A DNA stretch of 64,000 nt from Mycolicibacterium litorale (GTDB taxonomy: Bacteria > Actinomycetota > Actinomycetes > Mycobacteriales > Mycobacteriaceae), in contig NZ_AP022586.1 in NCBI RefSeq assembly GCF_010731695.1, positions 682,001 through 746,000 on the forward strand, in the 5' to 3' direction. How positions within the stretch are numbered: position 1 is the first letter of the stretch; each line of letters begins with the position of its first letter. Shown here piece by piece: positions 1 through 9,067 of the stretch. Both the position numbers and the translations under genes were made by a program. The notes beneath the pieces were generated by a model, which ran no database searches, was not told where the DNA came from, and worked only from the letters and a program-made list of their open reading frames with translations.

Positions 1-1
1 C

Positions 2-115
2 ACGGCCACGACCGGTCGCAGCATTCAGGCCGACTCCGCCGCGGAGGGCGGCAACGTCGGCGAACACCATTCGAATCACGTGACGATCGGAGGCGGCGCA
101 AGTGGCAAGTGGTGA
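2..115 (+). CDS. Possible C-terminal end of a gene that enters from the left edge
   Basis: This frame is open from the window edge to a TGA at 113-115 and has the composition of ordinary coding sequence (ending ...[12 protein letters not shown]). It would overlap the next gene's GTG start by 14 nt, a common layout in co-transcribed mycobacterial genes. Only about 37 codons are visible and no family can be named. It could also be chance read-through in GC-rich DNA. Confidence 0.25.
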   Translation, partial: TATTGRSIQADSAAEGGNVGEHHSNHVTIGGGASGKW

Positions 116-587
116 AGTCAAGGTCACCGGTCACCGCGCGGCGGTCGAGCGCCAGGGGCTGCCCTACGGCTGGGCGCTGACCACGAGCGGCCGCCTGTCC
201 GGGGTGACCGAGCCCGGCACCCTGTCGGTCGACTACCCGTTCGCGACCAAGGACCTCGTCGTGCTCGACGACGCGCTCAAGTACGGCTCGCGGGCGGCCA
301 AGGCGCGGTTCGCGGTGTACATCGGCGACCTCGGCGCCGACACCGCCGCCACCGCGCGTGAGATCCTGTCGCAGGTGCCCACGCCCAACAACGCGGTGCT
401 GCTGGCGGTTTCGCCGGACCAGCACGCGATCGAGGTCGTCTACGGCGTCGACGTCAAGGGCCGCGGTATCGAGACCGCCGCCCCGCTGGGCGTCTCGGCG
501 GCCGCCGCGTCGTTCCAGGAGGGCAACCTCATGGACGGGCTGATCAGCGCGATCCGCGTGCTGTCGGCGGGCGTCTCACCGCGCTAG
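102..587 (+). CDS. DUF5130/TPM-like conserved actinobacterial protein
   Basis: A 161-residue protein with no signal peptide and no obvious membrane segment. The middle ([16 protein letters not shown], then [20 protein letters not shown]) resembles the TPM-like fold of mycobacterial DUF5130 proteins, whose biochemical role I do not know. The start is the GTG at 102, with the Shine-Dalgarno sequence CGGAGG 8 nt upstream. Its TAG stop (585-587) shares bases with the stop of the convergent HNH gene. Homologues lie close to pepN in other mycobacteria, so this looks like backbone. Confidence 0.7.
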   Translation: MASGEVKVTGHRAAVERQGLPYGWALTTSGRLSGVTEPGTLSVDYPFATKDLVVLDDALKYGSRAAKARFAVYIGDLGADTAATAREILSQVPTPNNAVLLAVSPDQHAIEVVYGVDVKGRGIETAAPLGVSAAAASFQEGNLMDGLISAIRVLSAGVSPR

Positions 588-1033
588 TTTCCTTCGCGCT
601 CTTCCCCGGCGAGCGGGGGGCTTTTCCCGGCGAGCGTGCGTGTCTGTTCCACGACACGCCGCTCGCCGGTCGGCGTTTGCGCACTCTCGCGACCCTGCAA
701 CAGGGCGCCGCGGATCTCGACGTAGCGAGTCAGGAACCTGCGCTCGTCGAGGCGTTTGCGTCGCATCCAGCCGGTGACCTCGTCATTGCACTTGCTGGTG
801 TTGCATGACGCACAGGCGGGCACGACGTTGTCCAGCGTGTACCGCCCGCCCCGGGATATCGCCATGACGCAGTCGCGCTGCATGGTGCCGTCGGTGGCCC
901 CGCAGTAGGCGCATCCGTTCCAGGCCGCCTTGAGCGCCGCCCACTCGTCGACGGTGAGGTCGTTGACCACCCGCTCCATCCGCAGCTTTCGCCGGCGCGC
1001 CGCGCGTGCCCTGCGAGTTCGATTGACGGCCAT
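584..1033 (-). CDS. HNH endonuclease domain protein
   Basis: A 149-residue basic protein. The N-terminus is Arg-rich. A CxxC...CxxC zinc-type HNH core follows (CAYCGA ... [17 protein letters not shown]), the metal-binding nuclease fold of small HNH proteins; target unknown. The ATG at 1033 was chosen because the upstream extension to 1216 runs through an inverted repeat and into pepN. The last 20 or so codons are encoded by another GC-rich inverted repeat (627-669), so the C-terminal tail is probably not conserved. It converges on, and shares stop bases with, the DUF5130 gene. Confidence 0.75.
   Translation of the reverse strand: MAVNRTRRARAARRRKLRMERVVNDLTVDEWAALKAAWNGCAYCGATDGTMQRDCVMAISRGGRYTLDNVVPACASCNTSKCNDEVTGWMRRKRLDERRFLTRYVEIRGALLQGRESAQTPTGERRVVEQTRTLAGKSPPLAGEEREGN
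627..669. repeat. Inverted repeat with GCGAGCGTGCG core, copy 1
   Basis: The outer arms are CCGGCGAGCG (627-636) and CGCTCGCCGG (660-669), with inner arms GTGTC (640-644) and GACAC (653-657). It lies inside the 3' end of the HNH gene. It shares the CGAGCGTGCG core with the larger repeat at 1046-1114 on the other side of the same gene. Confidence 0.75.
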
Positions 1034-1045
1034 CGCATGAGAATG

Positions 1046-1114
1046 CCCCGCGAGCGTGCGCGAACTGCTGCACACCACCCGGTGTGTCGTGTGCAGACGC
1101 GCACGCTCGCGGGG
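1046..1114. repeat. Inverted repeat with GCGAGCGTGCG core, copy 2; possible pepN terminator
   Basis: Perfect 17-bp arms (1046-1062 and 1098-1114, CCCCGCGAGCGTGCGCG and its complement) enclose a second perfect 8-bp pair, CTGCACAC (1068-1075) and GTGTGCAG (1089-1096). It fills the gap between the pepN stop and the HNH start. RNA from this sequence would fold very stably, so it could end pepN transcription. The shared core with 627-669 suggests a dispersed repeat. Confidence 0.8.
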
Positions 1115-1124
1115 AAGTGGGGAG

Positions 1125-3722
1125 TCAGCTGGCGTCGTAGCGGCGCGCCCGCAGTGAGCGCTCCACGCCGGCACGGCCTTCGACGACCAGCCGCCGCAGC
1201 GCAGGCGGCACGTCACCGGCGAGGAAGCGGTCCGCCGCGGCCAGGGCCTCGTCGCTGATGTCCCACGACGGGTACAGCCCGATCACCACGGTCTGCGCGA
1301 CCTCACTCGACCGGCGCTCCCACACTCCGGGGATGGCGGCGAAGTACTTCTCCGTGTACGGCGCCAGCAGCTCCTGCTGACCCGGCTGGACGATGCCCCC
1401 GACGATCGAACGCGTGGTGATGTTGGCCAGCGTGTCGTCCTCGACGACCTGTTGCCACGCGGCCGCCTTCACCTCGGGCTGCGGCCGCGCCGCGGACGCC
1501 GCCGCAGCGTGGCGCCGGCCGGCCGCGGTCGGGTCGCGCTGGGCCTCGGCGTCGATGAACGGCGTCTCGGGTCCGTCGGCGTCGATGTCACCGCTGGCGG
1601 CCAGTGCCGTGACGATGCGCCAGCGCAGGTCGGTGTCGAGGACCAGCCCCGGCAGGTTCACCTCGGCGGGCTCGTTGTCGAGCAGCGTCGCCAGTACCGC
1701 GACGTGGTTGCGCGACAGCACCGAGTTGCACAGCGCGTTGACGAACGCGAGCTGGTGGTCCGAACCCGGCGCCGACTCGCGCGCCAGGTCCAGCAGCCGG
1801 TCGGCGAACGCCGGCCAGCCGGTCTCCCGTGCCCACTGCGGATCGGCGTAGGAGTTCAGCGCGGTCTGCGCCTGCAGCAGCAGCCGCTGCGCCACCCCCA
1901 CCTCGGTCTCGGCGTGAACGCCGCTCATCACCAGCGCCACGAAATCGCGGGCCTTCAGTTCGGCTTCGCGCGTGATCTCCCACGCCGCCGACCAGGCCAG
2001 CGTGCGGGGCAGCGGTTCGGCGATGTCGGCGATGCGGGTCAGCACCGTGTGCAGGGAATCCGGATCGAGCCGCAGCGCGCAGTACGTCAGGTCGTCGTCG
2101 TTGACCAGAACCAGCTTGCCGCGCGGAACGCCCTGCAGCGCAGGAACTTCGGTGCTCTCGCCCTCGACGTCGAGTTCCTCGCGGTGCACCCGGACCAGCT
2201 TGCCGGTGGTGGCGTCGTCGTCGTACACACCGACCGCCAGCCGGTGCACGCGGGTTTCCCCGGCGCCCGGCGCGGCACCGCTCTGGCTGATGGCGAAGCG
2301 GGTGAAACGGCCGTCGCCGTCGACGTCGAAATCGGCGCGCAGCGTGTTGAGCCCGGTGGTCTTGAGCCACTGGCGGCCCCAGCCGGACAGGTCGCGCCCC
2401 GACGACTTCTCGAGCGCGCCGAGCAGATCACCGAAGGTCGCGTTGCCGAAGGCGTGGTCGCGGAAGTAGTCCCGCAGCCCCGCCAGGAACGACTCCTCTC
2501 CGACGTAGGCGACGAGCTGTTTGAGGACGCTGGCGCCCTTGGCGTAGGTGATGCCGTCGAAGTTCACCTCGACCGCGTGCAGGTCGGGGATGTCGGCGGC
2601 CACCGGATGCGTCGACGGAAGCTGGTCCTGGCGGTAGGCCCACGACTTCTCGACGTTGGCGAACGTGGTCCACGCCTCGGTGTACTCGGTCGCCTCGGCC
2701 TGGCACAGCACTGACGCGAACGTCGCGAACGACTCGTTGAGCCACAGGTCGTCCCACCACGCCATGGTGACCAGGTCGCCGAACCACATGTGCGCCATCT
2801 CGTGCAGCACCGTCTCGGCGCGGCGCTCGTACGAGGCGCGGGTGACCTTGCTGCGGAAGACGTAGTCCTCGAGGAACGTCACGGCCCCGGCGTTCTCCAT
2901 CGCACCCGCGTTGAACTCCGGCACGAACAGCTGGTCGTACTTGCCGAAGGCATAGGGGACGCCGAAGTTGTTGTGGTAGAAGCCGAATCCCTGCTTCGTC
3001 TCGGTGAACAGCCGCTCGGCGTCCATGAACTCGGCCAGCGAGCGGCGGCAGAACAGGCCGAGCGGGATCTCGCCGTGCTCGTCGCGGTACAGGTCGTCCC
3101 AGCGTGCGTACGGCCCGGCGATGAGCGCGACCAGATAGGTGCTCATCCGCGGGGTCTGGACGAACACATGCGTCTTGGCGGCGTCGTCCGGACCTGTACC
3201 GGTGCGGCTGGCTTCCAGCGCGCCGTTGGACACCACCTCCCAGTGGGCGGGCGCGGTCACGGTCACGTCGAACGTCGCCTTGAGGTCGGGCTGGTCGAAG
3301 CAGGCGAACATGCGCTTGGCGTCGGCGGTCTCGAACTGGGAGTAGAGGTACACCTCGTTGTCGACCGGGTCGACGAAGCGGTGCAGCCCCTCGCCGGTGT
3401 TCGAGTACCGGCAGTCGGCGTCGACGACGAGTTCGTTGCGCTCGGCCAGGTCGGCCAGCGGGATGCCGGTCGACTCGTCGTAGCCGGACACGTCGATGTC
3501 GCGGCCGTTGAGGGTGGCTGTGCGGATGGTGTCCGCCGCGATGTCGATGTAGGTGTCGGCGCCGGCCGTCGCGTCGAACGTGACGGTGGTCTTCGAGCGG
3601 AACGTCTTCTCACCGGGTGCGCCGGCACCGTCGGTCAGGTCCAGTTCGATCCGGTAGTTGTCGACGGTGATGAGCGCCGCGCGCTCGACCGCCGCCTCGC
3701 GAGTCAGGTTGGGGAGTGCCAC
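1125..3722 (-). CDS. pepN: Aminopeptidase N (M1 zinc metallopeptidase)
   Basis: A cytosolic M1-family aminopeptidase that removes N-terminal residues from peptides. The 865-residue length is normal for actinobacterial PepN. The substrate-anchoring GAMEN motif is followed at roughly residues 303-330 by the zinc site HEMAH-x18-E ([10 protein letters not shown] ... LWLNESFA). An ERAP1-like C-terminal domain follows. The GTG at 3722 gives the N-terminus [17 protein letters not shown], as in M. tuberculosis PepN, and is preceded by a G-run. A TTG at 3731 would add only three residues. The DUF732 gene lies 10 bp upstream on the same strand and may be co-transcribed. Confidence 0.97.
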   Translation of the reverse strand: MALPNLTREAAVERAALITVDNYRIELDLTDGAGAPGEKTFRSKTTVTFDATAGADTYIDIAADTIRTATLNGRDIDVSGYDESTGIPLADLAERNELVVDADCRYSNTGEGLHRFVDPVDNEVYLYSQFETADAKRMFACFDQPDLKATFDVTVTAPAHWEVVSNGALEASRTGTGPDDAAKTHVFVQTPRMSTYLVALIAGPYARWDDLYRDEHGEIPLGLFCRRSLAEFMDAERLFTETKQGFGFYHNNFGVPYAFGKYDQLFVPEFNAGAMENAGAVTFLEDYVFRSKVTRASYERRAETVLHEMAHMWFGDLVTMAWWDDLWLNESFATFASVLCQAEATEYTEAWTTFANVEKSWAYRQDQLPSTHPVAADIPDLHAVEVNFDGITYAKGASVLKQLVAYVGEESFLAGLRDYFRDHAFGNATFGDLLGALEKSSGRDLSGWGRQWLKTTGLNTLRADFDVDGDGRFTRFAISQSGAAPGAGETRVHRLAVGVYDDDATTGKLVRVHREELDVEGESTEVPALQGVPRGKLVLVNDDDLTYCALRLDPDSLHTVLTRIADIAEPLPRTLAWSAAWEITREAELKARDFVALVMSGVHAETEVGVAQRLLLQAQTALNSYADPQWARETGWPAFADRLLDLARESAPGSDHQLAFVNALCNSVLSRNHVAVLATLLDNEPAEVNLPGLVLDTDLRWRIVTALAASGDIDADGPETPFIDAEAQRDPTAAGRRHAAAASAARPQPEVKAAAWQQVVEDDTLANITTRSIVGGIVQPGQQELLAPYTEKYFAAIPGVWERRSSEVAQTVVIGLYPSWDISDEALAAADRFLAGDVPPALRRLVVEGRAGVERSLRARRYDAS

Positions 3723-3732
3723 ACCCCCCAAC

Positions 3733-4131
3733 CTATCGGGCTGCGGGGAACCTCGTCGTCTGCAGCCAATTCAGGAACGTGCCGTTGCCCACCGACGAAA
3801 CCATCTGCGGGCAGTACATCCGGATCGCGATGCCCGCGAAGAACGCCGCGAGCTCGGGCGGGACACCGTCGTTGCGGACCGTGGCGACCACTTTCGCGAA
3901 GTCCTTGCCGGGCTCGACGAGCATCGGGCACACCCGCTTGCCGAGCGCGACGGTGTCGACGGGATTGTCGTAACGCACCCCGGCCCGCTGCAGCGCGGAG
4001 AGGAACGCTTTGTCCATGGGGTCGACCGGGTCGGCGCCCGCGGCCGGCGCCGATATCAGGGCGCCGGACATCAGGGTGGCGGCGATGGTGGTGGCGGCCA
4101 CCATCCACCGGGCTCGAGCTGTAGTGGACAT
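3733..4131 (-). CDS. Small secreted DUF732-type protein
   Basis: A 132-residue exported protein. An Arg-containing N-region, a hydrophobic core (about residues 8-30) and a cleavage-like AAGA|DP site form a Sec signal peptide. The mature part carries two cysteines ([10 protein letters not shown] and IRMYCPQMV) in the spacing typical of mycobacterial DUF732 proteins, which are predicted to be disulfide-bonded. Function unknown. The ATG at 4131 has a GAGGAG sequence 4-5 nt upstream; a longer frame exists but lacks a Shine-Dalgarno sequence. It is probably transcribed together with pepN, 10 bp downstream. Confidence 0.8.
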   Translation of the reverse strand: MSTTARARWMVAATTIAATLMSGALISAPAAGADPVDPMDKAFLSALQRAGVRYDNPVDTVALGKRVCPMLVEPGKDFAKVVATVRNDGVPPELAAFFAGIAIRMYCPQMVSSVGNGTFLNWLQTTRFPAAR

Positions 4132-4249
4132 GGTGCTCCTCGTCTGTCCACTGCCACACTGGTTCACTCGTGTCGCAGGAACAACACGGTTCGGTCAAGG
4201 TTGTCCCACAGCCGTGTGCCGCGGAGCCCGCGTGGGCGACGGCGTGTTG

Positions 4250-4277
4250 GGGAACACCAGACCCGACTCCGAAGTTG
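4250..4277 (+). promoter_or_regulatory. Candidate SigH-type promoter for the DsbA-like reductase
   Basis: GGGAAC (4250-4255) and GTTG (4274-4277), about 18 nt apart, match the mycobacterial SigH pattern GGAAC-N-GTT. They sit 43 nt before the ATG at 4321. The M. tuberculosis homologue Rv2466c is known to belong to the SigH thiol-oxidative-stress regulon. A weaker GGAAC/GGTTG pair lies at 4178-4203. Confidence 0.5.
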
Positions 4278-4320
4278 TGCCGCATGGAACTGTGTCCTCG
4301 TCACCGAAAGGATCCCGCTG

Positions 4321-4941
4321 ATGGCTGAGAAGTCGAAGGCCGATTTCTGGTTCGACCCGCTGTGCCCGTGGTGCTGGATCACCTCCCGCTGGATCCTCGA
4401 GGTCGAGAAGGTCCGCGACATCGAGGTGAATTTCCACGTCATGAGCCTCGCCGTCCTCAACGAGGGTCGCGACCTTCCCGAGCAGTACCAGGAGGCGATG
4501 AAGCGGGCCTGGGGCCCGGTGCGCGTCGCGATCGCCGCCGAGCAGGCGAAGGGTCCGGAGATCCTGGCGCCGCTCTACACCGCAATGGGCACCCGCATCC
4601 ACAATCAGGGCTACGGCGAATCCGACCCCGAGTTCACCGCGGTCATCGCCGAATCGCTGGCGGAAGTGGGCCTGCCTGCAGATCTGGCGAACGCCGCGAC
4701 CTCCGACGCGTACGACGACGCGCTGCGCAAGAGCCACCACGCGGGCATGGACCCGGTCGGCGAGGACGTCGGCACTCCCACCATCCACGTCAACGGCGTG
4801 GCGTTCTTCGGGCCTGTGCTCTCGAAGATCCCGCGCGGTGAAGAGGCCGGCAAGCTCTGGGACGCGTCGGTGATCTTCGCGTCGTATCCGCACTTCTGGG
4901 AGCTCAAGCGCACCCGCACCGAGCGGCCGTCGTTCGACTGA
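4321..4941 (+). CDS. Mycothiol-dependent DsbA-like reductase (Rv2466c family)
   Basis: A 206-residue cytosolic thioredoxin-fold protein of the DsbA/2-hydroxychromene isomerase group. The active-site CPWC is at residues 15-18 (FDPLCPWCW), a helical insertion follows, and the cis-Pro region is [10 protein letters not shown]. tuberculosis Rv2466c is a mycothiol-dependent reductase induced by oxidative stress, which also activates the prodrug TP053; a similar role here is inferred from close sequence similarity. The ATG at 4321 follows GAAAGGA. No signal peptide is present, which fits a cytosolic reductase and argues against a periplasmic DsbA. Confidence 0.9.
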   Translation: MAEKSKADFWFDPLCPWCWITSRWILEVEKVRDIEVNFHVMSLAVLNEGRDLPEQYQEAMKRAWGPVRVAIAAEQAKGPEILAPLYTAMGTRIHNQGYGESDPEFTAVIAESLAEVGLPADLANAATSDAYDDALRKSHHAGMDPVGEDVGTPTIHVNGVAFFGPVLSKIPRGEEAGKLWDASVIFASYPHFWELKRTRTERPSFD

Positions 4942-5057
4942 GGGCCGTCGCCGGGGCTGCGCATCGAAACGGCTCCGACCGGGTATGAATGTGGAACCAT
5001 CGGTACCGCCCCGCCAGGGGCGGTACCGAAACCCGCCTCGAGCCCCCGGAGACGACG

Positions 5058-6866
5058 ATGTCCATCGACAGCACAGAGCGGCCCGGCACGACGTCAGCGA
5101 ATGTCGCCACGATGTTCTTCGACCGTGTCGAGAAGTCGGCGCAACACGAAGCATTTCGCAGACTCGAGAACGACAAGTGGGTCTCGCTGACCTGGCAGGA
5201 GGCCGCCGACCAGGTCGAGGCGCTGGCCGCAGGCCTGCTGGCGCTGGGTATCGAACCCGAGCAGCGGGTGGGCATCGCCTCGGGCACCCGCTACGAGTGG
5301 ATCCTGGCCGACCTGGCGATCATGTGCGCCGCCGCCGCCACCACCACGGTGTATCCGACGACCAACGCCGCCGACACGGCCTACATCCTCAGTGACTCCG
5401 ACTCCCGGTTCGTGTTCGCCGAAGACGAGACCCAGCTGGAGAAGCTGCGGGAGAAGCGCGACGAACTGCCCGACCTCGAGAAGGTGGTGCTGTTCGACGG
5501 CGCCGGTGACGGCGACTGGGTGCTGAGCCTGGACGACGTCATCGAGCTGGGCCGCAAGCACCTCGACGAGCACCCGTCCGCGGTGCGCGAGCGCTCGGCG
5601 GGAATCGCCTCCGACCAGCTGGCCACGCTCATCTACACCTCGGGCACCACCGGAAAACCCAAGGGCGTCAGGCTGGCTCACCGGGCCTGGGTGTACGAGG
5701 GCGACACCATCGCCGGCTTCGGCATCCTCGACGAGAAGGATCTGCAGCTGCTGTGGCTGCCGCTGGCGCACGCCTTCGGCAAGGTGCTGATCTCCGCGCA
5801 GCTGGCGTGCGGCTTCGCCAGTGCCATCGACGGCCGGGTGGACAAGATCGTCGAGAACATGGGGACCGTGAAGCCCACCTTCATGGGTGCCGCGCCGCGC
5901 ATCTTCGAGAAGGCCCACGCCAAGGTGGTCAGGTCGCAGCACGGCGTGAAGGAGAAGTTGTTCGACGCGGCGTTCGCGGTCGGCCGCGACGTGAGCCGGC
6001 GACGGCGGGCCGGGAAGTCGGTGCCGCCGCACCTGGCGTTGGCGCACAGCCTGTTCGACCGTCTGGTCTTCAGCAAGGTGCGGGACGTGTTCGGCGGCCG
6101 CATCCGCTTCATGATCTCCGGTTCGGCACCGCTCAACCGGGACATCGCCGAGTGGTTCCACGCCGCCGGGCTGCTGATCCTCGAAGGCTACGGGCTCACC
6201 GAGACCGCCGCGGGCGCGTTCATCAACCGCTTGGAGAACTACCGGCTCGGCACGGTCGGCCAGGTCTTCGACGGCAGCGAGGTGCGGATCAGCGAGGACG
6301 GCGAGGTCCAGGTGAAGGGCCCGTGCGTGATGGACGGCTACCACAACCTGCCCGACAAGACGGCCGAGACGCTCACCGAGGACGGGTGGCTGCACACCGG
6401 TGATCAAGGCCGGCTGGACGACGACGGCTTCCTCACGATCACCGGTCGGATCAAGGAGCTGTTCAAGACCTCCGGCGGCAAATACGTTGCGCCGCCTGCC
6501 ATCGAAGGCAGGTTCATGGCGCTGTGCCCGTACGCCGGTCACATGCTGGTGTTCGGCGAGTCCCGCAACTACTGCGTGGCGTTGGTGACCCTGGACCCCG
6601 ACTCGATCTCCGGCTGGGCCGACGAGAACGGCCTGGGCGGCAAGTCCTATGGCGACCTGGTGAAGTCCGATCAGGTCCGCGAACTGATCGGCGGGTACAT
6701 CGACCGGCTGAACTCCGAGCTCAACCGGTGGGAGACCATCAAGAAGTGGGCGATCCTCGACCACGACCTGTCCATCGAGAACAACGAGCTGACGCCGTCG
6801 TTGAAGGTGAAGCGTTCGGTCGTCGAGGAGAAGCAGAAGGACCTGCTCGACTCGTTCTACGAGTGA
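5058..6866 (+). CDS. Long-chain fatty-acid-CoA ligase (FadD15-like)
   Basis: A 602-residue member of the ANL adenylating superfamily, long-chain acyl-CoA synthetase branch. It would activate fatty acids to acyl-CoA through an acyl-AMP. Visible motifs are the P-loop TLIYTSGTTGKPKG (near residue 193), GYGLTETAAG (near 377), DGWLHTGD (near 441) and GRIKELFKTSGGKYVAP, which carries the linker and C-terminal lysine region. The ATG at 5058 has GGAG 6 nt upstream; the frame opens earlier (4989) but without a signal. The last 10 bp overlap the convergent flavodoxin-like gene. Chain length preference cannot be read. Confidence 0.92.
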   Translation: MSIDSTERPGTTSANVATMFFDRVEKSAQHEAFRRLENDKWVSLTWQEAADQVEALAAGLLALGIEPEQRVGIASGTRYEWILADLAIMCAAAATTTVYPTTNAADTAYILSDSDSRFVFAEDETQLEKLREKRDELPDLEKVVLFDGAGDGDWVLSLDDVIELGRKHLDEHPSAVRERSAGIASDQLATLIYTSGTTGKPKGVRLAHRAWVYEGDTIAGFGILDEKDLQLLWLPLAHAFGKVLISAQLACGFASAIDGRVDKIVENMGTVKPTFMGAAPRIFEKAHAKVVRSQHGVKEKLFDAAFAVGRDVSRRRRAGKSVPPHLALAHSLFDRLVFSKVRDVFGGRIRFMISGSAPLNRDIAEWFHAAGLLILEGYGLTETAAGAFINRLENYRLGTVGQVFDGSEVRISEDGEVQVKGPCVMDGYHNLPDKTAETLTEDGWLHTGDQGRLDDDGFLTITGRIKELFKTSGGKYVAPPAIEGRFMALCPYAGHMLVFGESRNYCVALVTLDPDSISGWADENGLGGKSYGDLVKSDQVRELIGGYIDRLNSELNRWETIKKWAILDHDLSIENNELTPSLKVKRSVVEEKQKDLLDSFYE

Positions 6867-7504
6867 ACGGCGCCGTCCCACACGCGGTTCGAGCGCGCGG
6901 TGTCGATCCGGTAGTCGGTGACGCGGATGGCGAACAACCTGGCACCGAGGTCGCGCGCGCGGGCTAGCGGGTCGCTGGGATCGTGGACGATCTCGCCGCG
7001 GCTGTTGGCGTTGCCGACCACGACGCCGACCAGGTTCTGGTTGAGGTACCGGGTCAGCTCCTGGAACTGGGCGGCCACGCCCTGGGTGGCGCCGACGTAG
7101 CTCTCCTCGCAGGAGATCAGCACGCCGACGTTCTTGCCCGTGATGCCGTCGACGACGACGTCCTGCTCCGGTGCGCTGTTGGCGGTGTAGCAGAACAAGC
7201 GGTCGAACACGGTTTTCAACCGGCCGGGCATCCCGTAGAAGTACAGCGGCATCGCGAACACGATCCCGTCGGCGGGCAGGATCTTGTCCAGCAGCAGTTC
7301 TGCGTACCGGTCGTCGAGAGAACACCGGCCGTCCTGCGGGCGCCGGCACATCCGGCAGTTGCCGAGCATCTGCTGCACGTAATCGTCGAGGAAGACGTGT
7401 TCGACGTCGTGGCCGGCGTCGCGGGCGCCGTCGATCGCCGAGCGGGCGAGCGCATGGGAGTTGCCGTCGGCGCGCGGGCTGGCGCTGATCACGAGAATCT
7501 TCAC
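6857..7504 (-). CDS. NADPH-dependent FMN reductase / flavodoxin-like protein
   Basis: A 215-residue protein. The N-terminal ILVISASPRADGNSHALA is the phosphate-binding loop of the WrbA/iron-sulfur-flavoprotein group, which binds FMN. A cysteine-rich stretch (NCRMCRRPQDGRC) follows near residue 60, as in many multimeric flavodoxin-type reductases, and PLYFYGMPGRLKTVFDR is the second flavin-contact segment. The physiological substrate is unknown. The start is GTG at 7504, which places the flavin loop immediately at the N-terminus; upstream in-frame codons run into the divergent deaminase promoter. The 3' end overlaps the fadD stop by 10 bp. Confidence 0.85.
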   Translation of the reverse strand: MKILVISASPRADGNSHALARSAIDGARDAGHDVEHVFLDDYVQQMLGNCRMCRRPQDGRCSLDDRYAELLLDKILPADGIVFAMPLYFYGMPGRLKTVFDRLFCYTANSAPEQDVVVDGITGKNVGVLISCEESYVGATQGVAAQFQELTRYLNQNLVGVVVGNANSRGEIVHDPSDPLARARDLGARLFAIRVTDYRIDTARSNRVWDGAVHS

Positions 7505-7596
7505 GACAACGTTCAATGCCGCTGCGCGCCGGTTTGTTTCCGCCGGGTGGCTACCGGGCGACAATCGCTCACCCGGCCCCGCGGAATCGCAGGTGT

Positions 7597-7602
7597 TATT
7601 TT
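7597..7602 (+). promoter_or_regulatory. -10 element for a leaderless cytosine deaminase mRNA
   Basis: TATTTT lies 5 nt before the GTG at 7608 and no Shine-Dalgarno sequence is present. This is the arrangement expected when transcription begins at the start codon. Confidence 0.5.
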
Positions 7603-7607
7603 GGGCT

Positions 7608-8069
7608 GTGCCAAGTTCAGATCCGGTGACCAGCGTCGCCGACATGCTCGACGTTGCCTATGCCGAAGCCCGAAAAGGGCTGTCGGAGGGCGGTATTCCG
7701 ATCGGGGCCGCGCTCTTCGACGCTGACGGCGTCCTGCTGGGCAGCGGCCACAACCGCCGGGTGCAGGACGACGATCCGTCGGTGCACGCCGAGACCGACG
7801 CGTTCCGCAACGCAGGCCGGCAGCGCGACTACCGGTCCACCGTGATGGTGACGACCCTGTCGCCGTGCTGGTACTGCAGCGGACTGGTACGGCAGTTCAA
7901 CATCGGTGCGGTGATCGTGGGGGAGAGCCGCACCTTCACCGGCGGGCACGAATGGTTGGCCGACCTCGGTGTGAAGGTCACCGTCGTCGACGACGAGCGG
8001 TGCGTGTCGATGATGTCCGAGTTCATCGAGGCCCATCCGGAACTGTGGAACGAGGACATCGGCCGATGA
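7608..8069 (+). CDS. Cytosine deaminase, yeast Fcy1-like
   Basis: A 153-residue zinc-dependent deaminase. The zinc and catalytic residues are His60 and Glu62 (VHAETDAF) and Cys87/Cys90 (SPCWYC), spaced as in the CDA fold. Similarity to the yeast enzyme Fcy1 runs to the C-terminus: IPIGAALF, TTLSPC, VVGE, VVDDERC and a terminal PELWNEDIGR that parallels PQDWFEDIGE of Fcy1. It should convert cytosine to uracil for pyrimidine salvage. It differs from the unrelated CodA type. The start is taken as GTG 7608 because it gives the Fcy1 length and follows a -10 box. A tRNA or guanine deaminase is a less likely alternative. Confidence 0.85.
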   Translation: MPSSDPVTSVADMLDVAYAEARKGLSEGGIPIGAALFDADGVLLGSGHNRRVQDDDPSVHAETDAFRNAGRQRDYRSTVMVTTLSPCWYCSGLVRQFNIGAVIVGESRTFTGGHEWLADLGVKVTVVDDERCVSMMSEFIEAHPELWNEDIGR

Positions 8070-8103
8070 GCGCTTGCGCGAAGAGCATCAGCGGAGTCGC
8101 CGC

Positions 8104-9057
8104 GTGATCGCGACGATCGATCTGTCCCGCTGGTACGCCGGGGGAGCCGAAGCCGACGCGCTGGCGGCCGAGGTCGACGAAGGACTGCAGCGCGCCGGCT
8201 TTATTCTCGTCACCGGCCACGGCGTGGACCCGGCGCTCGCCGCGGACGTCCGCGCGGCGTCCCGCGCGTTCTTCGCGCAACCGCACGAGGTCAAGCAGCG
8301 TTACTCGGTGCCCGTCGGCGGGCACGGCTGGATCGGTCCGGGTGCCGAGGCCAACGCCTACGCCGAGGGCACCGAGACACCGCCGGACCTCAAGGAGAGC
8401 TTCAGCCTGGGCGCCGACACCGCCACCGGTGACCCGGAGGTCGACCGGATCTGGTTCGCGCCCAACGTCTGGCCCGACGAGGTGCCCGTGCTGCGCGAGC
8501 TGGTCACCGCCTACACCGCGGAGATGCGTCGTGTCGCCGACGATCTGCTCGCCCTCTTCGCCCACGCGCTGCGGATACCGGCCAACCCGTTCGTCCAGCT
8601 GGCGAGCCGGCCCACGTGGACGATGAACATCAACCACTACCCGCCGGTCAGCGTCGTCGGCGAACCCGAACCGGGCCAGTTCCGCATCGGGCCGCACACC
8701 GACTTCGGCACCGTGACGATCCTGGACCGGGAGCCGGGTGCCGGTGGGCTGCAGGTGTTCTCGGACGCCGACGGATGGGCCGACGCGCCGTACCGGGCGG
8801 ATGCGCTGACCGTCAACATCGGCGATCTGCTGGAGTACTGGAGCGGGCGGCGCTGGCCGTCGGGCCGGCACCGGGTGTTGCCGCCGCAGCCCGACGCCCC
8901 CGAAGAGGATCTGGTCTCGCTGATCTACTTCTACGAGGCCAACCACGACGCTGTCGTCACCCCACTCGGCCCGCCGATCGGCAAGGTGTCCGGGCTGGAC
9001 CCCGTCACGTCGTCGGACTTCATCAAGGAGCGCCTCGACGCGATCACCGTCGGCTGA
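8104..9057 (+). CDS. Isopenicillin N synthase-like 2-oxoglutarate/Fe(II) oxygenase
   Basis: A 317-residue protein with an N-terminal DIOX_N region (GFILVTGHGVDP) and a C-terminal double-stranded beta-helix. The iron ligands appear to be HTD (PHTDFG, near residue 198) and the His of GRHRV (near 255). The conserved NHYPP also fits the family, which oxidises small molecules using Fe(II) and usually 2-oxoglutarate. The substrate is unknown; mycobacteria do not make penicillins. The GTG at 8104 has GGAG about 9 nt upstream and lies 34 bp after the deaminase stop, so the two may be co-transcribed. Confidence 0.85.
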   Translation: MIATIDLSRWYAGGAEADALAAEVDEGLQRAGFILVTGHGVDPALAADVRAASRAFFAQPHEVKQRYSVPVGGHGWIGPGAEANAYAEGTETPPDLKESFSLGADTATGDPEVDRIWFAPNVWPDEVPVLRELVTAYTAEMRRVADDLLALFAHALRIPANPFVQLASRPTWTMNINHYPPVSVVGEPEPGQFRIGPHTDFGTVTILDREPGAGGLQVFSDADGWADAPYRADALTVNIGDLLEYWSGRRWPSGRHRVLPPQPDAPEEDLVSLIYFYEANHDAVVTPLGPPIGKVSGLDPVTSSDFIKERLDAITVG

Positions 9058-9067
9058 ACCTGTCACA

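Noticed and set aside
1452..4124. Long plus-strand frames opposite pepN
   Set aside because: They are antisense shadows of pepN caused by high GC at third positions. They lack family motifs, while the minus strand has GAMEN and HExxH-x18-E.
5094..7349. 751-residue minus-strand frame opposite the acyl-CoA ligase
   Set aside because: A shadow frame: the plus strand has complete adenylation motifs.
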